From assembly GCF_900290195.1 (NCBI RefSeq), contig NZ_OLMF01000004.1:1043501-1107500 (forward strand): a stretch of DNA of 64,000 bases. Reading direction: 5' to 3'. A model generated the notes under the pieces. The model was not told the origin of the DNA and made no database searches. It saw only the letters and a list, made by a program, of their open reading frames with translations. Positions 45,192 to 55,361 of the stretch are shown here, in pieces; within the stretch, counting starts at the first letter, position 1; each line of letters begins with the position of its first letter. This stretch comes from Anaerococcus marasmi (GTDB lineage: Bacteria; Bacillota; Clostridia; Tissierellales; Peptoniphilaceae). The translations under genes and the position numbers were made by a program.

Positions 45192-48100
45192 CTAGATTGT
45201 AGTCTTTGCTTCTTCTTTTTCATTTAGTTTCTCCCTAGCGGAGCTCATCATTAGTTTTACTCTGTTGACTTGGTTGACTTCGCTTGCGCCTGGGTCGTAG
45301 TCTATGGCTACTATATTTGCTTCATCATATACTGATCTGATTTTTTTCATAACGCCCTTACCTGTGATGTGGTTTGGTAGGCAGCCGAATGGTTGGATGA
45401 CTACTATATTTGGGGCGCCTTGTTTGATTAGCTCTACCATCTCACCTGCTAGAAGCCAGCCTTCTCCTGCTTGGTTACCCAGGCTTGTTACGTCCTTGGC
45501 ATAGTCAGCTATTTGGTCTATATAGCAAGGCTCTTCGAAGTGTTTGCTCTCTCTTAGGGCCTCTCTTACGACTTTTCTGTATTTTTCTACAAGGCTTATA
45601 CCCATTTTACCTAGCCAAGCGCTTTTCTTATCCTTGCCGTAAAGGTCTGCCTTGATTTCGGTATTTTTCATACAATACATTAGAAAGTCTGTTAGGTCTG
45701 GAAGGATTACCTCTGCCCCTTCTCTTTCTAGGATATCTTGGAGGTGGTTGTTAGCTTCTGGGAGGAATTTGACTAGGATTTCTCCTACGATTCCTGCCTT
45801 TGGCAATACTAGGTCGTTTCTTTCGATATTGTCAAAGTCCTCTACTATTTCCCCTACCAACTTCTTGTAGTCCTTGCCGGTCATCTTTGGAGCAATTTGC
45901 TTACATTTGATGATCCAAGCCTCTTTTAGGTTATTGGTCTCGCCCTTATTTACCTCATAAGGTCTTGTGGCGTTGGATGCTCTGTTGATTAAATCCCCCA
46001 AAAGGACTGATCTCATTAGTTTTTTGAGAAGTGGTATAGATGAGGCTTTCTTTAGGTCAAAGCCTGCGTTAGTTTCTATTCCTTGGGCTGAGAGGGCAAT
46101 TACTGGAATATCATTTAGGCCTGCATCCTTTAGGCCCTTTCTGATGTAGCCTACATAGTTACTTGCCCTGCAGGCTCCTCCTGTTTGGGTCATGAGAAGG
46201 GCGATCTTATCAGTATCGTAGCGGCCTGATTTTACAGCTTCTAAGAGCTGGCCTACTACTGTGATTGATGGATAGCAGGAGTCGTTGTTTACGTATTTAA
46301 GTCCCGTATCTATTACATCGCTATTGATATCATCAAGGAATTCTATGTTTAGGTCATATTCATGGAAGACTGGTTCCATTATAGCGAAGTGCTCTCTTGC
46401 CATTTGTGGGGCAAGGATGGTGTAGCCTTCTTTTACCATCTTCTTGGTAAATTCTGGACTTTCGTAATCGAGCTTATCCATGTCTCCTTTAAGCTCGTTA
46501 CCTTCGATTCTCTTTTGGTTTAGGGCTTCTAGGAGAGATCTGATTCTTATCTTAACCGCACCGAGGTTACTTACCTCATCTATCTTGATTAAGGTGTAGA
46601 TCTTGCCGTTGGCCTTTAGGATATCAGCTACTTGATCGCTTGTTACTGCATCTAGACCACATCCGAAGGAGTTAAGTTGGATTAGCTCGAGATTGTCGGT
46701 TTGGCCTACGTATTGAGCAGCTCTGTAGAGTCTTGCGTGGTAGGACCATTGATCAAGAACTCTAAGATCATAGGAAAGGTCTGGTGAATTGTAGGCTATG
46801 GCATCTTCTGAAAGTACCGGAATCTTCATTGATTCTATTAGCTCAGCAATGCCGTGGTTTACTTCTGGATCTATATGATATGGCCTTCCTGCAAGGACTA
46901 GGGCATTTAGATTTTTCTCATTTACAAAATCTAGAATTTCCTTGCCGCGTTTCTTGATTGCATCGTGGTAGTTTTGCATCTCTTGCCAGGCAAGGCTTAC
47001 CGCATTTCTGATTTCTTTCTTGCCTAAGGTTTTGCCTTCATAGCTATAGTCTTTGAATTCTTCGATAAGTCTATCAGCTATAATTTTCTCAGACTCAAAT
47101 GATAGGTAAGGGGCCATGTATCTAATATTTTTTAAATCATCGACATTATTTCTAATAAGGTCTGGATAGCCGCTTACTACCGGACAGTTCATCTGATTTT
47201 TGGCGTTTTTGTATTGCTTGTATTCATAGAAAATCGCTGGATAGAAGATCGTATCTACGTCCTTTTCGAGGAGATTTTCTATGTGTCCGTGGACTAGCTT
47301 GGCTGGGTAGCAGGCTGTCTCTGAGGAAATAGAAGATATGCCCTTCTCGTAAATTTCCCTCGAAGACCTATCAGATAAAACTATATCAAAGCCTAGGCTA
47401 GTAAAGAAAGTATGCCAGAAAGGATAGTCTTCGTAGATGTTTAGGACTCTTGGAATTCCAATTTTTCCGAATGTATTTTTATCCTTCAAGGTCTTCCTAT
47501 TAAATAACAAGTCATACTTAAACTTGTACATATTGTAGTCAGCGAAGCTGTGGCTTTCCTTAACTCCTGCTCCCCTTTCGCACCTGTTTCCAGTTATATA
47601 TCTTGACCCATCTGGGAAGATATTAATAATTAGAGAACAATTGTTAGAGCATTTCCCGCATCTTGCATTCTTTTGCTCATAGGAGAAGGACTCAAGCTCA
47701 TCGATATCAGCAAGGCTCGAATGACCTGTGGACTTATCCATTGAGATTAGGGCCATACCCATAGCTCCCATTAGACCGGCAATCTCAGGTCTTGTAGTCT
47801 CTCTGCCTGTGATTTTCTCGAAGGCTCTTAGGATTGCATCTCCGTAGAAGGTTCCTCCTTGAACAACGAGATTTTCGCCAAGGCTTCTAGGATCTCTGAC
47901 CTTGATTACCTTTTGGATGGCGTTTTTGATTACAGAATAGCAAAGTCCTGCCGCAATATCCTCGACTTCTGAGCCTTCCTTTTGGGCTTGTTTGACCTTG
48001 GAGTTCATAAATACAGTACATCTTGAACCAAGATCTGCAGGCTCCTTGGATAGGATAGCTCTCTGTTGGAAATCCTCTACACTCATGCCGACAGATGCGG

Positions 48101-49466
48101 CAAAGGTTGAAAGGAAGGATCCACAACCTGATGAGCAAGCTTCGTTAAGCTGGATACTATCGATAATTCCGTCTTTGATATGCATTGCCTTCATATCTTG
48201 GCCACCAATATCTAGGATAAAGTCGACCTTAGGGTTAAAGAATTGAGCTGCCTTGTAGTGGGCGATGGTCTCAACTTCTCCATTATCTACACGAAGGGCC
48301 TTCTTGATGAAATCTTCCCCATAACCACAAATCCCGCTTGAAGCGATGTAGGCCTTAGGGTTCTTCTTGATATATCCTTCCTTGAGCATAGAAATTACAA
48401 CTTCAAGTGGCTTACCCAAATTCATCCTATAATCTTCTAAGAGGATTTTCTTATCTTCGCTTAGCCAAACCATCTTGCTAGTAGTAGAGCCCGCATCGAT
48501 TCCTACATATATTGGACCCTCGTAGTCGTGAATATCCTTGTAGGCAACCTGGCCTGTGGCGTGTCTTTTCTTAAATTCTTTGTATTCTTCTTCCGACTCA
48601 AACAAAGGCTCGAGTCTTTTTGTCATTTCAAGATTTTCTGGAACATCCCCATCGAGCCTTTCAGTTAAAGTCCTATAAGGAATAAATTCCTTAGAATCGG
48701 CTGATAAGAGTGCGGCTCCAAGAGCTACGTAGATTTCCGCATTGTCTGGGATGGTGAAGGTATTTTCATCTTCTCCAAGAGTTTCTACAAACCTATCCCT
48801 CAAAGATGAGAGGAAGTGGAGAGGACCTCCGAGGAAGGTGATGTTTCCCTCTATTGGTCTACCGCAAGCCAGGTTTGAAATAGTTTGGTTAACTACTGAT
48901 TGAAATACTGAAATAGCTATATCTTCCCTACTAGCTCCCTCATTCATCAAGGCTTGGATATCGGTTTTAGCAAAAACTCCGCACCTAGAAGCAATCGGAT
49001 AAACCTTCTTGTAGGATTTCGAAAGCTCATTAAGGCCAGTCGCATCAGTATCTAGGAGGGAGGCCATCTGATCTATAAAAGCTCCCGTTCCTCCAGCACA
49101 GATCGAATTCATCCTTTGCTCGACAGATCCCTTAAGATATGTAATCTTAGAATCCTCTCCACCTAGCTCGATTAGGACATCAGTATCTGGAATATATTCT
49201 CTGATAGCCCTTGTTTCTGCTATAACTTCTTGGACGAAATCAATACCCAAATAATCTTCCAAAAACATTCCACCAGAGCCTGTAACATTGACAGTTGCTT
49301 CATCATCCTTGAATTGGTCAAAGGCCTCTAAAAGAACCGTCCTTACAGTCTCCTTCACATCTGACTTATGTCTAACATATACAGAGTGTAAAATATTAAA
49401 ATTTGTATCGGTAACTACAAGCTTGACTGTAGTAGAACCTACATCAAGTCCCATGTGTAATCTCAT
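45192..49466 (-). CDS. 2-hydroxyacyl-CoA dehydratase activase-related fusion protein
   Basis: 1424 residues. Two ASKHA ATPase domains stand in tandem (LDVGSTTVKLVV at 6-17; GIDAGSTTSKMVWL near 324). Each has a Cys for a bridging [4Fe-4S] cluster (SICAGGTGAF and EACSSGCGSF). A CGKCSNNC motif follows near 627. The rest resembles activase-related DUF2229 and the dehydratase-like Fe-S subunit. The full protein is a known giant form in anaerobic Firmicutes, but its substrate is not known. Single gene with its own terminator. Confidence 0.85.
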   Translation of the reverse strand: MRLHMGLDVGSTTVKLVVTDTNFNILHSVYVRHKSDVKETVRTVLLEAFDQFKDDEATVNVTGSGGMFLEDYLGIDFVQEVIAETRAIREYIPDTDVLIELGGEDSKITYLKGSVEQRMNSICAGGTGAFIDQMASLLDTDATGLNELSKSYKKVYPIASRCGVFAKTDIQALMNEGASREDIAISVFQSVVNQTISNLACGRPIEGNITFLGGPLHFLSSLRDRFVETLGEDENTFTIPDNAEIYVALGAALLSADSKEFIPYRTLTERLDGDVPENLEMTKRLEPLFESEEEYKEFKKRHATGQVAYKDIHDYEGPIYVGIDAGSTTSKMVWLSEDKKILLEDYRMNLGKPLEVVISMLKEGYIKKNPKAYIASSGICGYGEDFIKKALRVDNGEVETIAHYKAAQFFNPKVDFILDIGGQDMKAMHIKDGIIDSIQLNEACSSGCGSFLSTFAASVGMSVEDFQQRAILSKEPADLGSRCTVFMNSKVKQAQKEGSEVEDIAAGLCYSVIKNAIQKVIKVRDPRSLGENLVVQGGTFYGDAILRAFEKITGRETTRPEIAGLMGAMGMALISMDKSTGHSSLADIDELESFSYEQKNARCGKCSNNCSLIINIFPDGSRYITGNRCERGAGVKESHSFADYNMYKFKYDLLFNRKTLKDKNTFGKIGIPRVLNIYEDYPFWHTFFTSLGFDIVLSDRSSREIYEKGISSISSETACYPAKLVHGHIENLLEKDVDTIFYPAIFYEYKQYKNAKNQMNCPVVSGYPDLIRNNVDDLKNIRYMAPYLSFESEKIIADRLIEEFKDYSYEGKTLGKKEIRNAVSLAWQEMQNYHDAIKKRGKEILDFVNEKNLNALVLAGRPYHIDPEVNHGIAELIESMKIPVLSEDAIAYNSPDLSYDLRVLDQWSYHARLYRAAQYVGQTDNLELIQLNSFGCGLDAVTSDQVADILKANGKIYTLIKIDEVSNLGAVKIRIRSLLEALNQKRIEGNELKGDMDKLDYESPEFTKKMVKEGYTILAPQMAREHFAIMEPVFHEYDLNIEFLDDINSDVIDTGLKYVNNDSCYPSITVVGQLLEAVKSGRYDTDKIALLMTQTGGACRASNYVGYIRKGLKDAGLNDIPVIALSAQGIETNAGFDLKKASSIPLLKKLMRSVLLGDLINRASNATRPYEVNKGETNNLKEAWIIKCKQIAPKMTGKDYKKLVGEIVEDFDNIERNDLVLPKAGIVGEILVKFLPEANNHLQDILEREGAEVILPDLTDFLMYCMKNTEIKADLYGKDKKSAWLGKMGISLVEKYRKVVREALRESKHFEEPCYIDQIADYAKDVTSLGNQAGEGWLLAGEMVELIKQGAPNIVVIQPFGCLPNHITGKGVMKKIRSVYDEANIVAIDYDPGASEVNQVNRVKLMMSSAREKLNEKEEAKTTI

Positions 49467-49619
49467 AAGATCCCTTTCTATTTATAAAATAAGATATACT
49501 TATATATCATATATTAACTAATTTTACTGTAAATAACACAATAAGGAATTAAACAATCTGCTCAATCCCCTATATCCTATTATACTACTAGAAATTAAAA
49601 AACTATAATAATTGGGGGA

Positions 49620-50504
49620 GATATTTTTTTCTTAAATATCTTTTACTAAAAATATTTAGTATTTAGATATCTGGATATTTGAATATTTCCTTATGCAGGG
49701 TTGGACCCTTCGAACCTCAGGGAGACAGCTAAGGGGGCGGCAGCGCTCTAAGTGCCGCTTGGGCAAATGCCCCCTCCACCTTTCCCCTTGACCCCTTTTT
49801 CAATGGGCCCGTCGGCCTTAAGAGACCACCCCCTCTGCTCCTTAGCGGAGTGCGAAACCAGTTGATTGGCTTACGCCAATCTTTTTTAGTAGGCGGAACC
49901 CTTCGTTTTAGTTTATTTTAAGGCTGGGGATTCCTAATCATCATTCGCTAAAAATTTATAACTCGCTACGCTCAAACAGATAAATTTTCTAAACGCTCAC
50001 TCTGATTATACATGCTAATCGTCTATGAGTAATGGAAGCTGTAAGCTTTGCTTGGCAAAGCGTATCATATTTTTTTCGCACTAAAAAAGGCTTGCCTATG
50101 CAAGCCTACATCTTTCTTCAATAAGGCTTTCTATATGAAAGCCTACCCCAATACTTAAGAGGAATTCGCGGAGCGAACTTCTTCCTTTTATTGGCCCCTG
50201 CCGAGGCCGCCCGCGGGGTTGAGTGGAAAAGAGGGCCTGGGAGAAAACCGGATGGGGCATGCGGAAAGCCCCAAGAGGTTGTCTCCCAGAGGTTCGAAGG
50301 GACGCCTTCATAAGAAATGGATTTTAATTACCCAGATATACTATTTCTAAAAAGTTCAATATAAACTATATTAAATAATTTACGGGTTCCTTAGACTGTC
50401 TCCCTGAGGTTCGAAGGGTCCAACCCTGCTTAGAGAAATATTCTAATATCAAGATACACTAATATCTAAAATATTTAGTCTCAGATATTTAAATATAAAT
50501 ATCT
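49620..50504 (+). repeat. Composite hairpin element R3 (A half on the left, C half on the right)
   Basis: Non-coding, about 0.88 kb; layout is the reverse complement of R1. Both outer ends carry ACCCTTCGAACCTCAGGGAG. The A half has an extra CGCTCTAAGTGCCGCTTGGG insert beside the GGGGGC stem. A 71-codon frame in the C half (50096-50311) matches that in R1 but is dominated by hairpins. Confidence 0.85.
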
Positions 50505-50511
50505 CCAGCAA

Positions 50512-50541
50512 AAAACTGACCCCTAAGGGCCAGCTTCAAGT
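50512..50541 (-). terminator. Terminator of the small wall protein
   Basis: GCTGGCCC pairs with GGGTCAGT-like sequence around TTAG, followed by a T-run. It abuts the outer end of R3. Confidence 0.75.
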
Positions 50542-50560
50542 AATATTTTCTTTTGTAAGA

Positions 50561-51046
50561 TTAGTTATTCTTTTTTCTTGTAGCTACGATTCCAGCAAGA
50601 GATACTGCTGCAAGAGATGCCACTGTAGACATACCTGCTACACCTGTTTTTGGGTTATCGTTCTTTTTAACAGGTTTTTCTTCAGGTTTAACTTCTGGTT
50701 TTTCTTCAGGCTTAACCTCTGGTTTTTCCTCCGGCTTAACTTCTGGTTTTTCTTCAGGTTTTACTTCTGGTTTTTCTTCAGGTTTTACTTCTGGAGTTTC
50801 GTCAGTGTCAGGTTTTACATTTGGATTTGGATCAGTGTCTGGCTTTACGTTTGTGTTTGGTGTTTTATCTTCCCAAACGTTTGTATTTGGTGTTGTGTCT
50901 TCTTTGACATTTGTATTTAGTGTTACATCTTCCCAAACATTTGTATTTGGTGTAGTATCTTCTACTACGTTTGCTGCATATGCATTGCTACCGCCCATTA
51001 CAAGGCCAGCCGCTAAGGCTAATGCCAAAATATTTTGTTTTTTCAT
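50561..51046 (-). CDS. Small repetitive cell-wall-anchored protein
   Basis: 161 residues. The signal peptide ends near 24 (SNAYA). The body is two repeat types: NTNVxEDxTP units (about six, residues 25-80) and EVKPEEKP units (five, residues 88-127). The end is KKNDNPKTGV, a hydrophobic segment and RKKNN, a sortase signal without Leu-Pro. The proline-rich part is probably a wall-spanning stalk. Repeats make copy number likely to vary between strains. Confidence 0.85.
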   Translation of the reverse strand: MKKQNILALALAAGLVMGGSNAYAANVVEDTTPNTNVWEDVTLNTNVKEDTTPNTNVWEDKTPNTNVKPDTDPNPNVKPDTDETPEVKPEEKPEVKPEEKPEVKPEEKPEVKPEEKPEVKPEEKPVKKNDNPKTGVAGMSTVASLAAVSLAGIVATRKKNN

Positions 51047-51245
51047 TTAGATATCCTTTCTTATTTTAAAATTAATGAATATATTACTTCTAGGGATATT
51101 ATAAACTATTTAGCGTGAAAAAGCAAATTTTTGTGGTAATTATGTACTTACTTATAGATTGAAATGTAGGGCTTTATAGGCCTTGTTATTTATATTTAAT
51201 TTCCTAAAAATATTTAGTCTCAGATATATAAATATCTCCACCAAA

Positions 51246-51273
51246 AAACTAGCCCCTAAGGGCCAGTTTATAG
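51246..51273 (-). terminator. Terminator of pepD
   Basis: AACTGGCCC pairs with GGGCTAGTT around TTAG, followed by TTTT. A short sequence matching the outer end of the R elements (TTTAGTCTCAGATAT) lies just beside it at 51205-51240. Confidence 0.8.
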
Positions 51274-51278
51274 GAATT

Positions 51279-52694
51279 TTATTTTATTTTCTTCAAAAGC
51301 TCTACCAAGAACTTATAGTTATTAGCAACTGATTCTATATTACATTTTTCTGCTGGTGAGTGGGCTCCTTGGATTTCTGGGCCGAAGGAGATCATTTCTA
51401 CTTGTGGAATTTCTTTTTTGAATAGACCGCACTCTAGTCCACCGTGGGTTGTTCCTACTATTAGATCATCTCCGTGGATTGCTTTCCATGTTTCGTTGGC
51501 TAAATCTATTAGTGGTGTTTCTTCTCTTTGCCAGCCTGAGTATTGGTTGGTTATTTCGTAAGATCCACCGAATCTTTCTACTATTGCCATGGCGATTTCT
51601 GCCCTATTTAGCTTAGCAGAGTCTACTTCAGATCTGATCATTGAGTGAAACATTATGGTGTCTTCTCTGTTTTCTAGAAGACCAAGGTTTGATGATGTTA
51701 CGATGTTGTCTTTATATTTTTTGTAAAGTCCATCTGGTAGGGCAAAGATTGCATCTAGGATGTCCTTACTTACTTTTTGGCTTAGGACTTTGCCATCATA
51801 TTCTCTCTTTTCTACAGTGATTTTTCCTTTTGGATCTGAGTCCTTGTATTCGTTTAGGACATCTTTAATTCTTTTTTCAATCTCTTCTATAGCCTTATCC
51901 CTATCCTTAACTGCTACTAGGCCGTAGGCTGTAGTTGGGATGGCATTTCTCTTAACTCCACCCTTGATGTCTGCGATTTGTACGCCTTCTATTTTGTGAA
52001 GAAGTCTGGCTAGGGTTTTAATAGCGTTAGCTCTAAATTTATCAATTTCCATACCAGAGTGGCCGCCTTCAAAGCCAGAAAGCTCAATTGCTATGAAATC
52101 TCCGCTTATATCTTCATAATCTTTCTTAAATTCTATCTCAAGGTCAAGTCCTCCAGCACAACCTATGGTAAGGACCCCTTCTTCTTCTGAATCGATATTT
52201 ATTAGATAGTCTGCCTTAAGTTGGGATAGGTCTAGGGCGTTGGCTCCAACCATGGATGTTTCTTCGCCTGTTGTGATGATGGCTTCGATTGGTCCATGCT
52301 CTAGCTTGTCATCATCAAGGATTCCCATAATAAAGGCAACTCCGATTCCGTCATCTGCCCCAAGAGTTGTCCCATTTGCTGTAAGCCAGCCATCTTCTAC
52401 TAGAAGCTCGATTGGGTCATTGGCAAAGTCGTGGTCTGAGTCGTCTTCTTTTACACAAACCATGTCCATATGGCCTTGGAGGGCAACGGTTGGTCTATCT
52501 TCGTAGCCTTTAGAAGCTTCTTTTCTGATGATTACATTAAGAGCTTCATCTTTAACTACTTCAAGCTTTCTCTCTTTGGCAAAGTTTACAAGAAAGTCTG
52601 ATACTGCCTTTTCATTTCCTGATTCTCTTGGTATTCTGCTTAGCTCATAAAAGTTAGCAAATACTTCTTTTGGTTCTATATTTTTAATTTCCAT
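51279..52694 (-). CDS. pepD: Aminoacyl-histidine dipeptidase PepD (M20 family)
   Basis: 471 residues from the ATG at 52694, which has the ribosome site GGAGGAATT; a longer reading from 52727 adds residues inside the upstream gene. Metal-site motifs are ALQGHMDMV, GADDGIGVAF, GEETSMVGA and SFGPEIQGAHSPAEK. It cleaves X-His and other dipeptides with zinc. It overlaps hemZ by 11 bases. Confidence 0.93.
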   Translation of the reverse strand: MEIKNIEPKEVFANFYELSRIPRESGNEKAVSDFLVNFAKERKLEVVKDEALNVIIRKEASKGYEDRPTVALQGHMDMVCVKEDDSDHDFANDPIELLVEDGWLTANGTTLGADDGIGVAFIMGILDDDKLEHGPIEAIITTGEETSMVGANALDLSQLKADYLINIDSEEEGVLTIGCAGGLDLEIEFKKDYEDISGDFIAIELSGFEGGHSGMEIDKFRANAIKTLARLLHKIEGVQIADIKGGVKRNAIPTTAYGLVAVKDRDKAIEEIEKRIKDVLNEYKDSDPKGKITVEKREYDGKVLSQKVSKDILDAIFALPDGLYKKYKDNIVTSSNLGLLENREDTIMFHSMIRSEVDSAKLNRAEIAMAIVERFGGSYEITNQYSGWQREETPLIDLANETWKAIHGDDLIVGTTHGGLECGLFKKEIPQVEMISFGPEIQGAHSPAEKCNIESVANNYKFLVELLKKIK

Positions 52695-54000
52695 AATTCC
52701 TCCTATGTTTGTCTTTATTATACTCATTAATCATTTCATTTTTAGCCCAAATTTCCTCTTGGACCTTGGCAAAGTAGTCCCTTAGGTTTCTAGAATTTCT
52801 AAATTTCTTCCCATTCATAAACTTAGTGTTGGCATTCATGCCAAGACCTATGATAGATTCTTTCTCTTCATTGATTATAATATTATATCTTTGGGAAGTC
52901 CCACCTCTCTCATAGCCTACGTTTTCGAGATTGGATACTATGTTCTTTTGCCTATAGAGATAGTAGGGCTTGTAGGAGTTTTTGTCTACGAAATTTCCTA
53001 TCATTTGGCTTATCTTAAGGCTCTCTCCCCTTTCGGCCTTGACTTTTCCTTCAAAATACTTACTTCCCACCTTCATAGCTAGGGCATGGAAGGTTATATT
53101 GTCTGGCTTTAATGTCTCGAGGAGTTCGAAGTTTCTCCTAAAAAGCTCGCTACTTTCTCCAATAAGGCCTATAATAAAGTCCATATTTACTATAAAACCA
53201 AGGTCTTTTGCCTTTTGGTAGATTTCTAGGAAGTGGTCATAGTCGTAAGTCCTCTCTGCTCTTTCGACAATTTCTTTGTTAAAGGACTGGGGATTTAAAG
53301 AGATACGGCCTACTCCTCCTTCTCTTAGGATTTCTAGCTTTCTTGTATTTAGGGTATCTTCCCTTCCTGCCTCGAAGGTAAATTCCTTGTAGGAAAATTT
53401 CTTATTTATTGCAGAAAGAAGCCTTTCTAAGTCATCTTCGTCTATAAAGGAAGGAGTTCCACCGCCGATATATATGGCGTCGAGCCTTTGAGGAAGCTTG
53501 ATATTTTCTATCTCATAGATTAGGGATGATATATATTCTCCCTTCTCCTTCCTATCTCCCACAATGGTAGGGTAGGAGCAGTACTTGCACCTAGTAGGAC
53601 AGAAGGGAATGTTGATGTAAATGGAGAAGTCTTGTGGATCAAAAGACATGGACTCTTGTAAGTTCCTGATATCTTCAAGGATCTTAAGCTTCTTATCACT
53701 TAGAAAATACTTTTCCTTAAGATCTATTGGACTCATCTTCTCTAAGAGCTTGGATGGCTTAGACCCTGTAAGATAACCCCAAGGAGACTTATAGCCTGTC
53801 TCTTTTACAAAAAGCTCGTAGAGAGTTCTTTTAAGATCAGCCTCCTTGTAGGCTATCTTCCCTTCGCCAAATATAATTTCCTCATCATATACTTTTAGAC
53901 TAGCATCTTCATCAAAAACCAAGTCATCATGGTCATAGAAGATATTTAATATGTCATAAACTTGTTTTCTTTTCTTACTATTTGCGACGTAAAATTTCAT
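52684..54000 (-). CDS. hemZ: Coproporphyrinogen dehydrogenase HemZ (radical SAM)
   Basis: 438 residues. The radical-SAM motif is CPTRCKYCSYP near residue 151-161. IYIGGGTPSF and GGVGRISLNPQSF follow. Length and N-terminal domain match the Firmicutes HemZ type, related to oxygen-independent HemN. Members of this group can act in haem or other porphyrin metabolism, or as haem-related chaperones; no other haem gene is in the window, so the role is less sure than the family. Confidence 0.85.
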   Translation of the reverse strand: MKFYVANSKKRKQVYDILNIFYDHDDLVFDEDASLKVYDEEIIFGEGKIAYKEADLKRTLYELFVKETGYKSPWGYLTGSKPSKLLEKMSPIDLKEKYFLSDKKLKILEDIRNLQESMSFDPQDFSIYINIPFCPTRCKYCSYPTIVGDRKEKGEYISSLIYEIENIKLPQRLDAIYIGGGTPSFIDEDDLERLLSAINKKFSYKEFTFEAGREDTLNTRKLEILREGGVGRISLNPQSFNKEIVERAERTYDYDHFLEIYQKAKDLGFIVNMDFIIGLIGESSELFRRNFELLETLKPDNITFHALAMKVGSKYFEGKVKAERGESLKISQMIGNFVDKNSYKPYYLYRQKNIVSNLENVGYERGGTSQRYNIIINEEKESIIGLGMNANTKFMNGKKFRNSRNLRDYFAKVQEEIWAKNEMINEYNKDKHRRNYGN

Positions 54001-54023
54001 AGGGATACTATACTAGAATTTCC

Positions 54024-54050
54024 TTAAATAAAAAAAGCGGCGAACCGCTT
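54024..54050 (-). terminator. Terminator of the CpXC gene
   Basis: AAGCGG pairs with CCGCTT around a TTCG tetraloop, followed by seven T on the minus strand. Confidence 0.85.
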
Positions 54051-54051
54051 C

Positions 54052-54690
54052 TTACTTAATCTTCTTAAGAAAATCGAAGGCCCAAGCCCTATCTATCACT
54101 TCAGCCTTTTCTTCAAAGTATGGACTATATTGGTCGTAGATTTTCTCATAGATTTCTCTTAGGAAAGGAAGCTTCATAGAATCTCCTCCCCTAGTTAGGA
54201 TATCAAAGGACTCATCTAGACCGTAGCGGAAGCTTGCTGCTTGGTCGTGACTTAGGCTTAGGTCATCGCTTTCTAAGAGGATATATTTCATAAGCTCAAT
54301 TGCCCTTAGGGAAAGTCCCGCTTCCATTAGGATAATCTTTTCTCTTAAATCATTTATATCTGTAGTAAGGATTACTTCAAACTTCTCTGCCTCGTTTTTC
54401 CTTACTACATCAAGGAGCTTGAAAGAAGACCTTAGGGCAATCCTGTTTTTAACATCGACGAAATTCGGATCGTTGATAATCATAAACTTAAGAGAGTCAT
54501 CCGTGTAGACAAATCTGTAGTTTAGGACAAACTCATGCCCACACTCAGGGCATGTCGCTTGAGCAAAAGTCCCATCTAGGATTTTCTCCCTCTCGATTGA
54601 ATCTTCAAAAACTGCTGTATTAAATTCACCATCAAAACCATGACCACATTCTGGACAAGTCATGTGAAATTCTTTTAATCTTTCCTTCAT
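54052..54690 (-). CDS. CpXC-domain protein
   Basis: 212 residues. Two CPECGH motifs near 14-19 and 47-52 make a zinc ribbon of the CpXC type. The remaining 150 residues are helical and unrecognised. The function of the family is unknown. Ends in a terminator and starts with GGGGTTAT before the ATG; probably a single-gene transcript. Confidence 0.8.
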   Translation of the reverse strand: MKERLKEFHMTCPECGHGFDGEFNTAVFEDSIEREKILDGTFAQATCPECGHEFVLNYRFVYTDDSLKFMIINDPNFVDVKNRIALRSSFKLLDVVRKNEAEKFEVILTTDINDLREKIILMEAGLSLRAIELMKYILLESDDLSLSHDQAASFRYGLDESFDILTRGGDSMKLPFLREIYEKIYDQYSPYFEEKAEVIDRAWAFDFLKKIK

Positions 54691-54743
54691 AATAACCCCT
54701 TCATTTTTCTTTCTAAGTTAATAAATACCCAAAAGAGCCTGTT

Positions 54744-55289
54744 TTATTCAAATTTTACTGATTTTAGCAAAGGCATGGCAAGGATAAAGGCTATAATTAC
54801 AGAAATTAGGGCGTTAAATAGAGAAACTCCCGCCTTTGGTATAAGCTCTGCCATGACAGCTTCATTAGTAAAGCCCATGACAAATTTGTTTGTAATATAA
54901 GTCTTTAGTAGATATAAAAAAACATAGGTAAGCTGACCAAAGATTGCTGCAAATGCTAGTCTTTTCTTATCGACAAGCTCTCTTCTCTTCCTATAAATTG
55001 CTCCTGCAACAAAGGCTAGGGCAAACTTTGTGACGAAAGTTATAGGTGCTGAAGTAAAATATACTGGGTCAAATAAGTCAAACAAGGCAGATCCAAGTCC
55101 TGCTGCAAGCCCACCGAAGCCTGGACCCATAAGGATTCCTGCCAAAAGACAAAATACATTTCCTAAATGAAATCTAGTCTGACCGAAAGGTGTCACGACT
55201 GGGATTTGGAAAAATCTGGAAAATATGTAGACTAAAGCAGTAAAAAGCGCAACATAAACCAACTTTTTGGTTGTTAGATTTTTATTCAT
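54744..55289 (-). CDS. ECF transporter S component (vitamin uptake)
   Basis: 181 residues with five to six membrane segments. TKKLVYVALFTALVYIFSRF, HLGNVFCLLAGILMGPGFGG and GSALFDLFDP are typical of energy-coupling-factor substrate-binding components. It would use a shared ATPase module encoded elsewhere. The vitamin cannot be told; no riboswitch is visible in the 72-base gap upstream. Divergent from the next gene. Confidence 0.85.
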   Translation of the reverse strand: MNKNLTTKKLVYVALFTALVYIFSRFFQIPVVTPFGQTRFHLGNVFCLLAGILMGPGFGGLAAGLGSALFDLFDPVYFTSAPITFVTKFALAFVAGAIYRKRRELVDKKRLAFAAIFGQLTYVFLYLLKTYITNKFVMGFTNEAVMAELIPKAGVSLFNALISVIIAFILAMPLLKSVKFE

Positions 55290-55361
55290 AAAACCTCCTC
55301 GAAATTTATTTCATTTATAGTATAACACAAATTGTAAAGTAAAAATATAAGAGGTGATAAA

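Noticed and set aside
54690-55361. Riboswitch upstream of the ECF S component
   Set aside because: Only 72 bases separate the divergent genes; no aptamer-like sequence is present.
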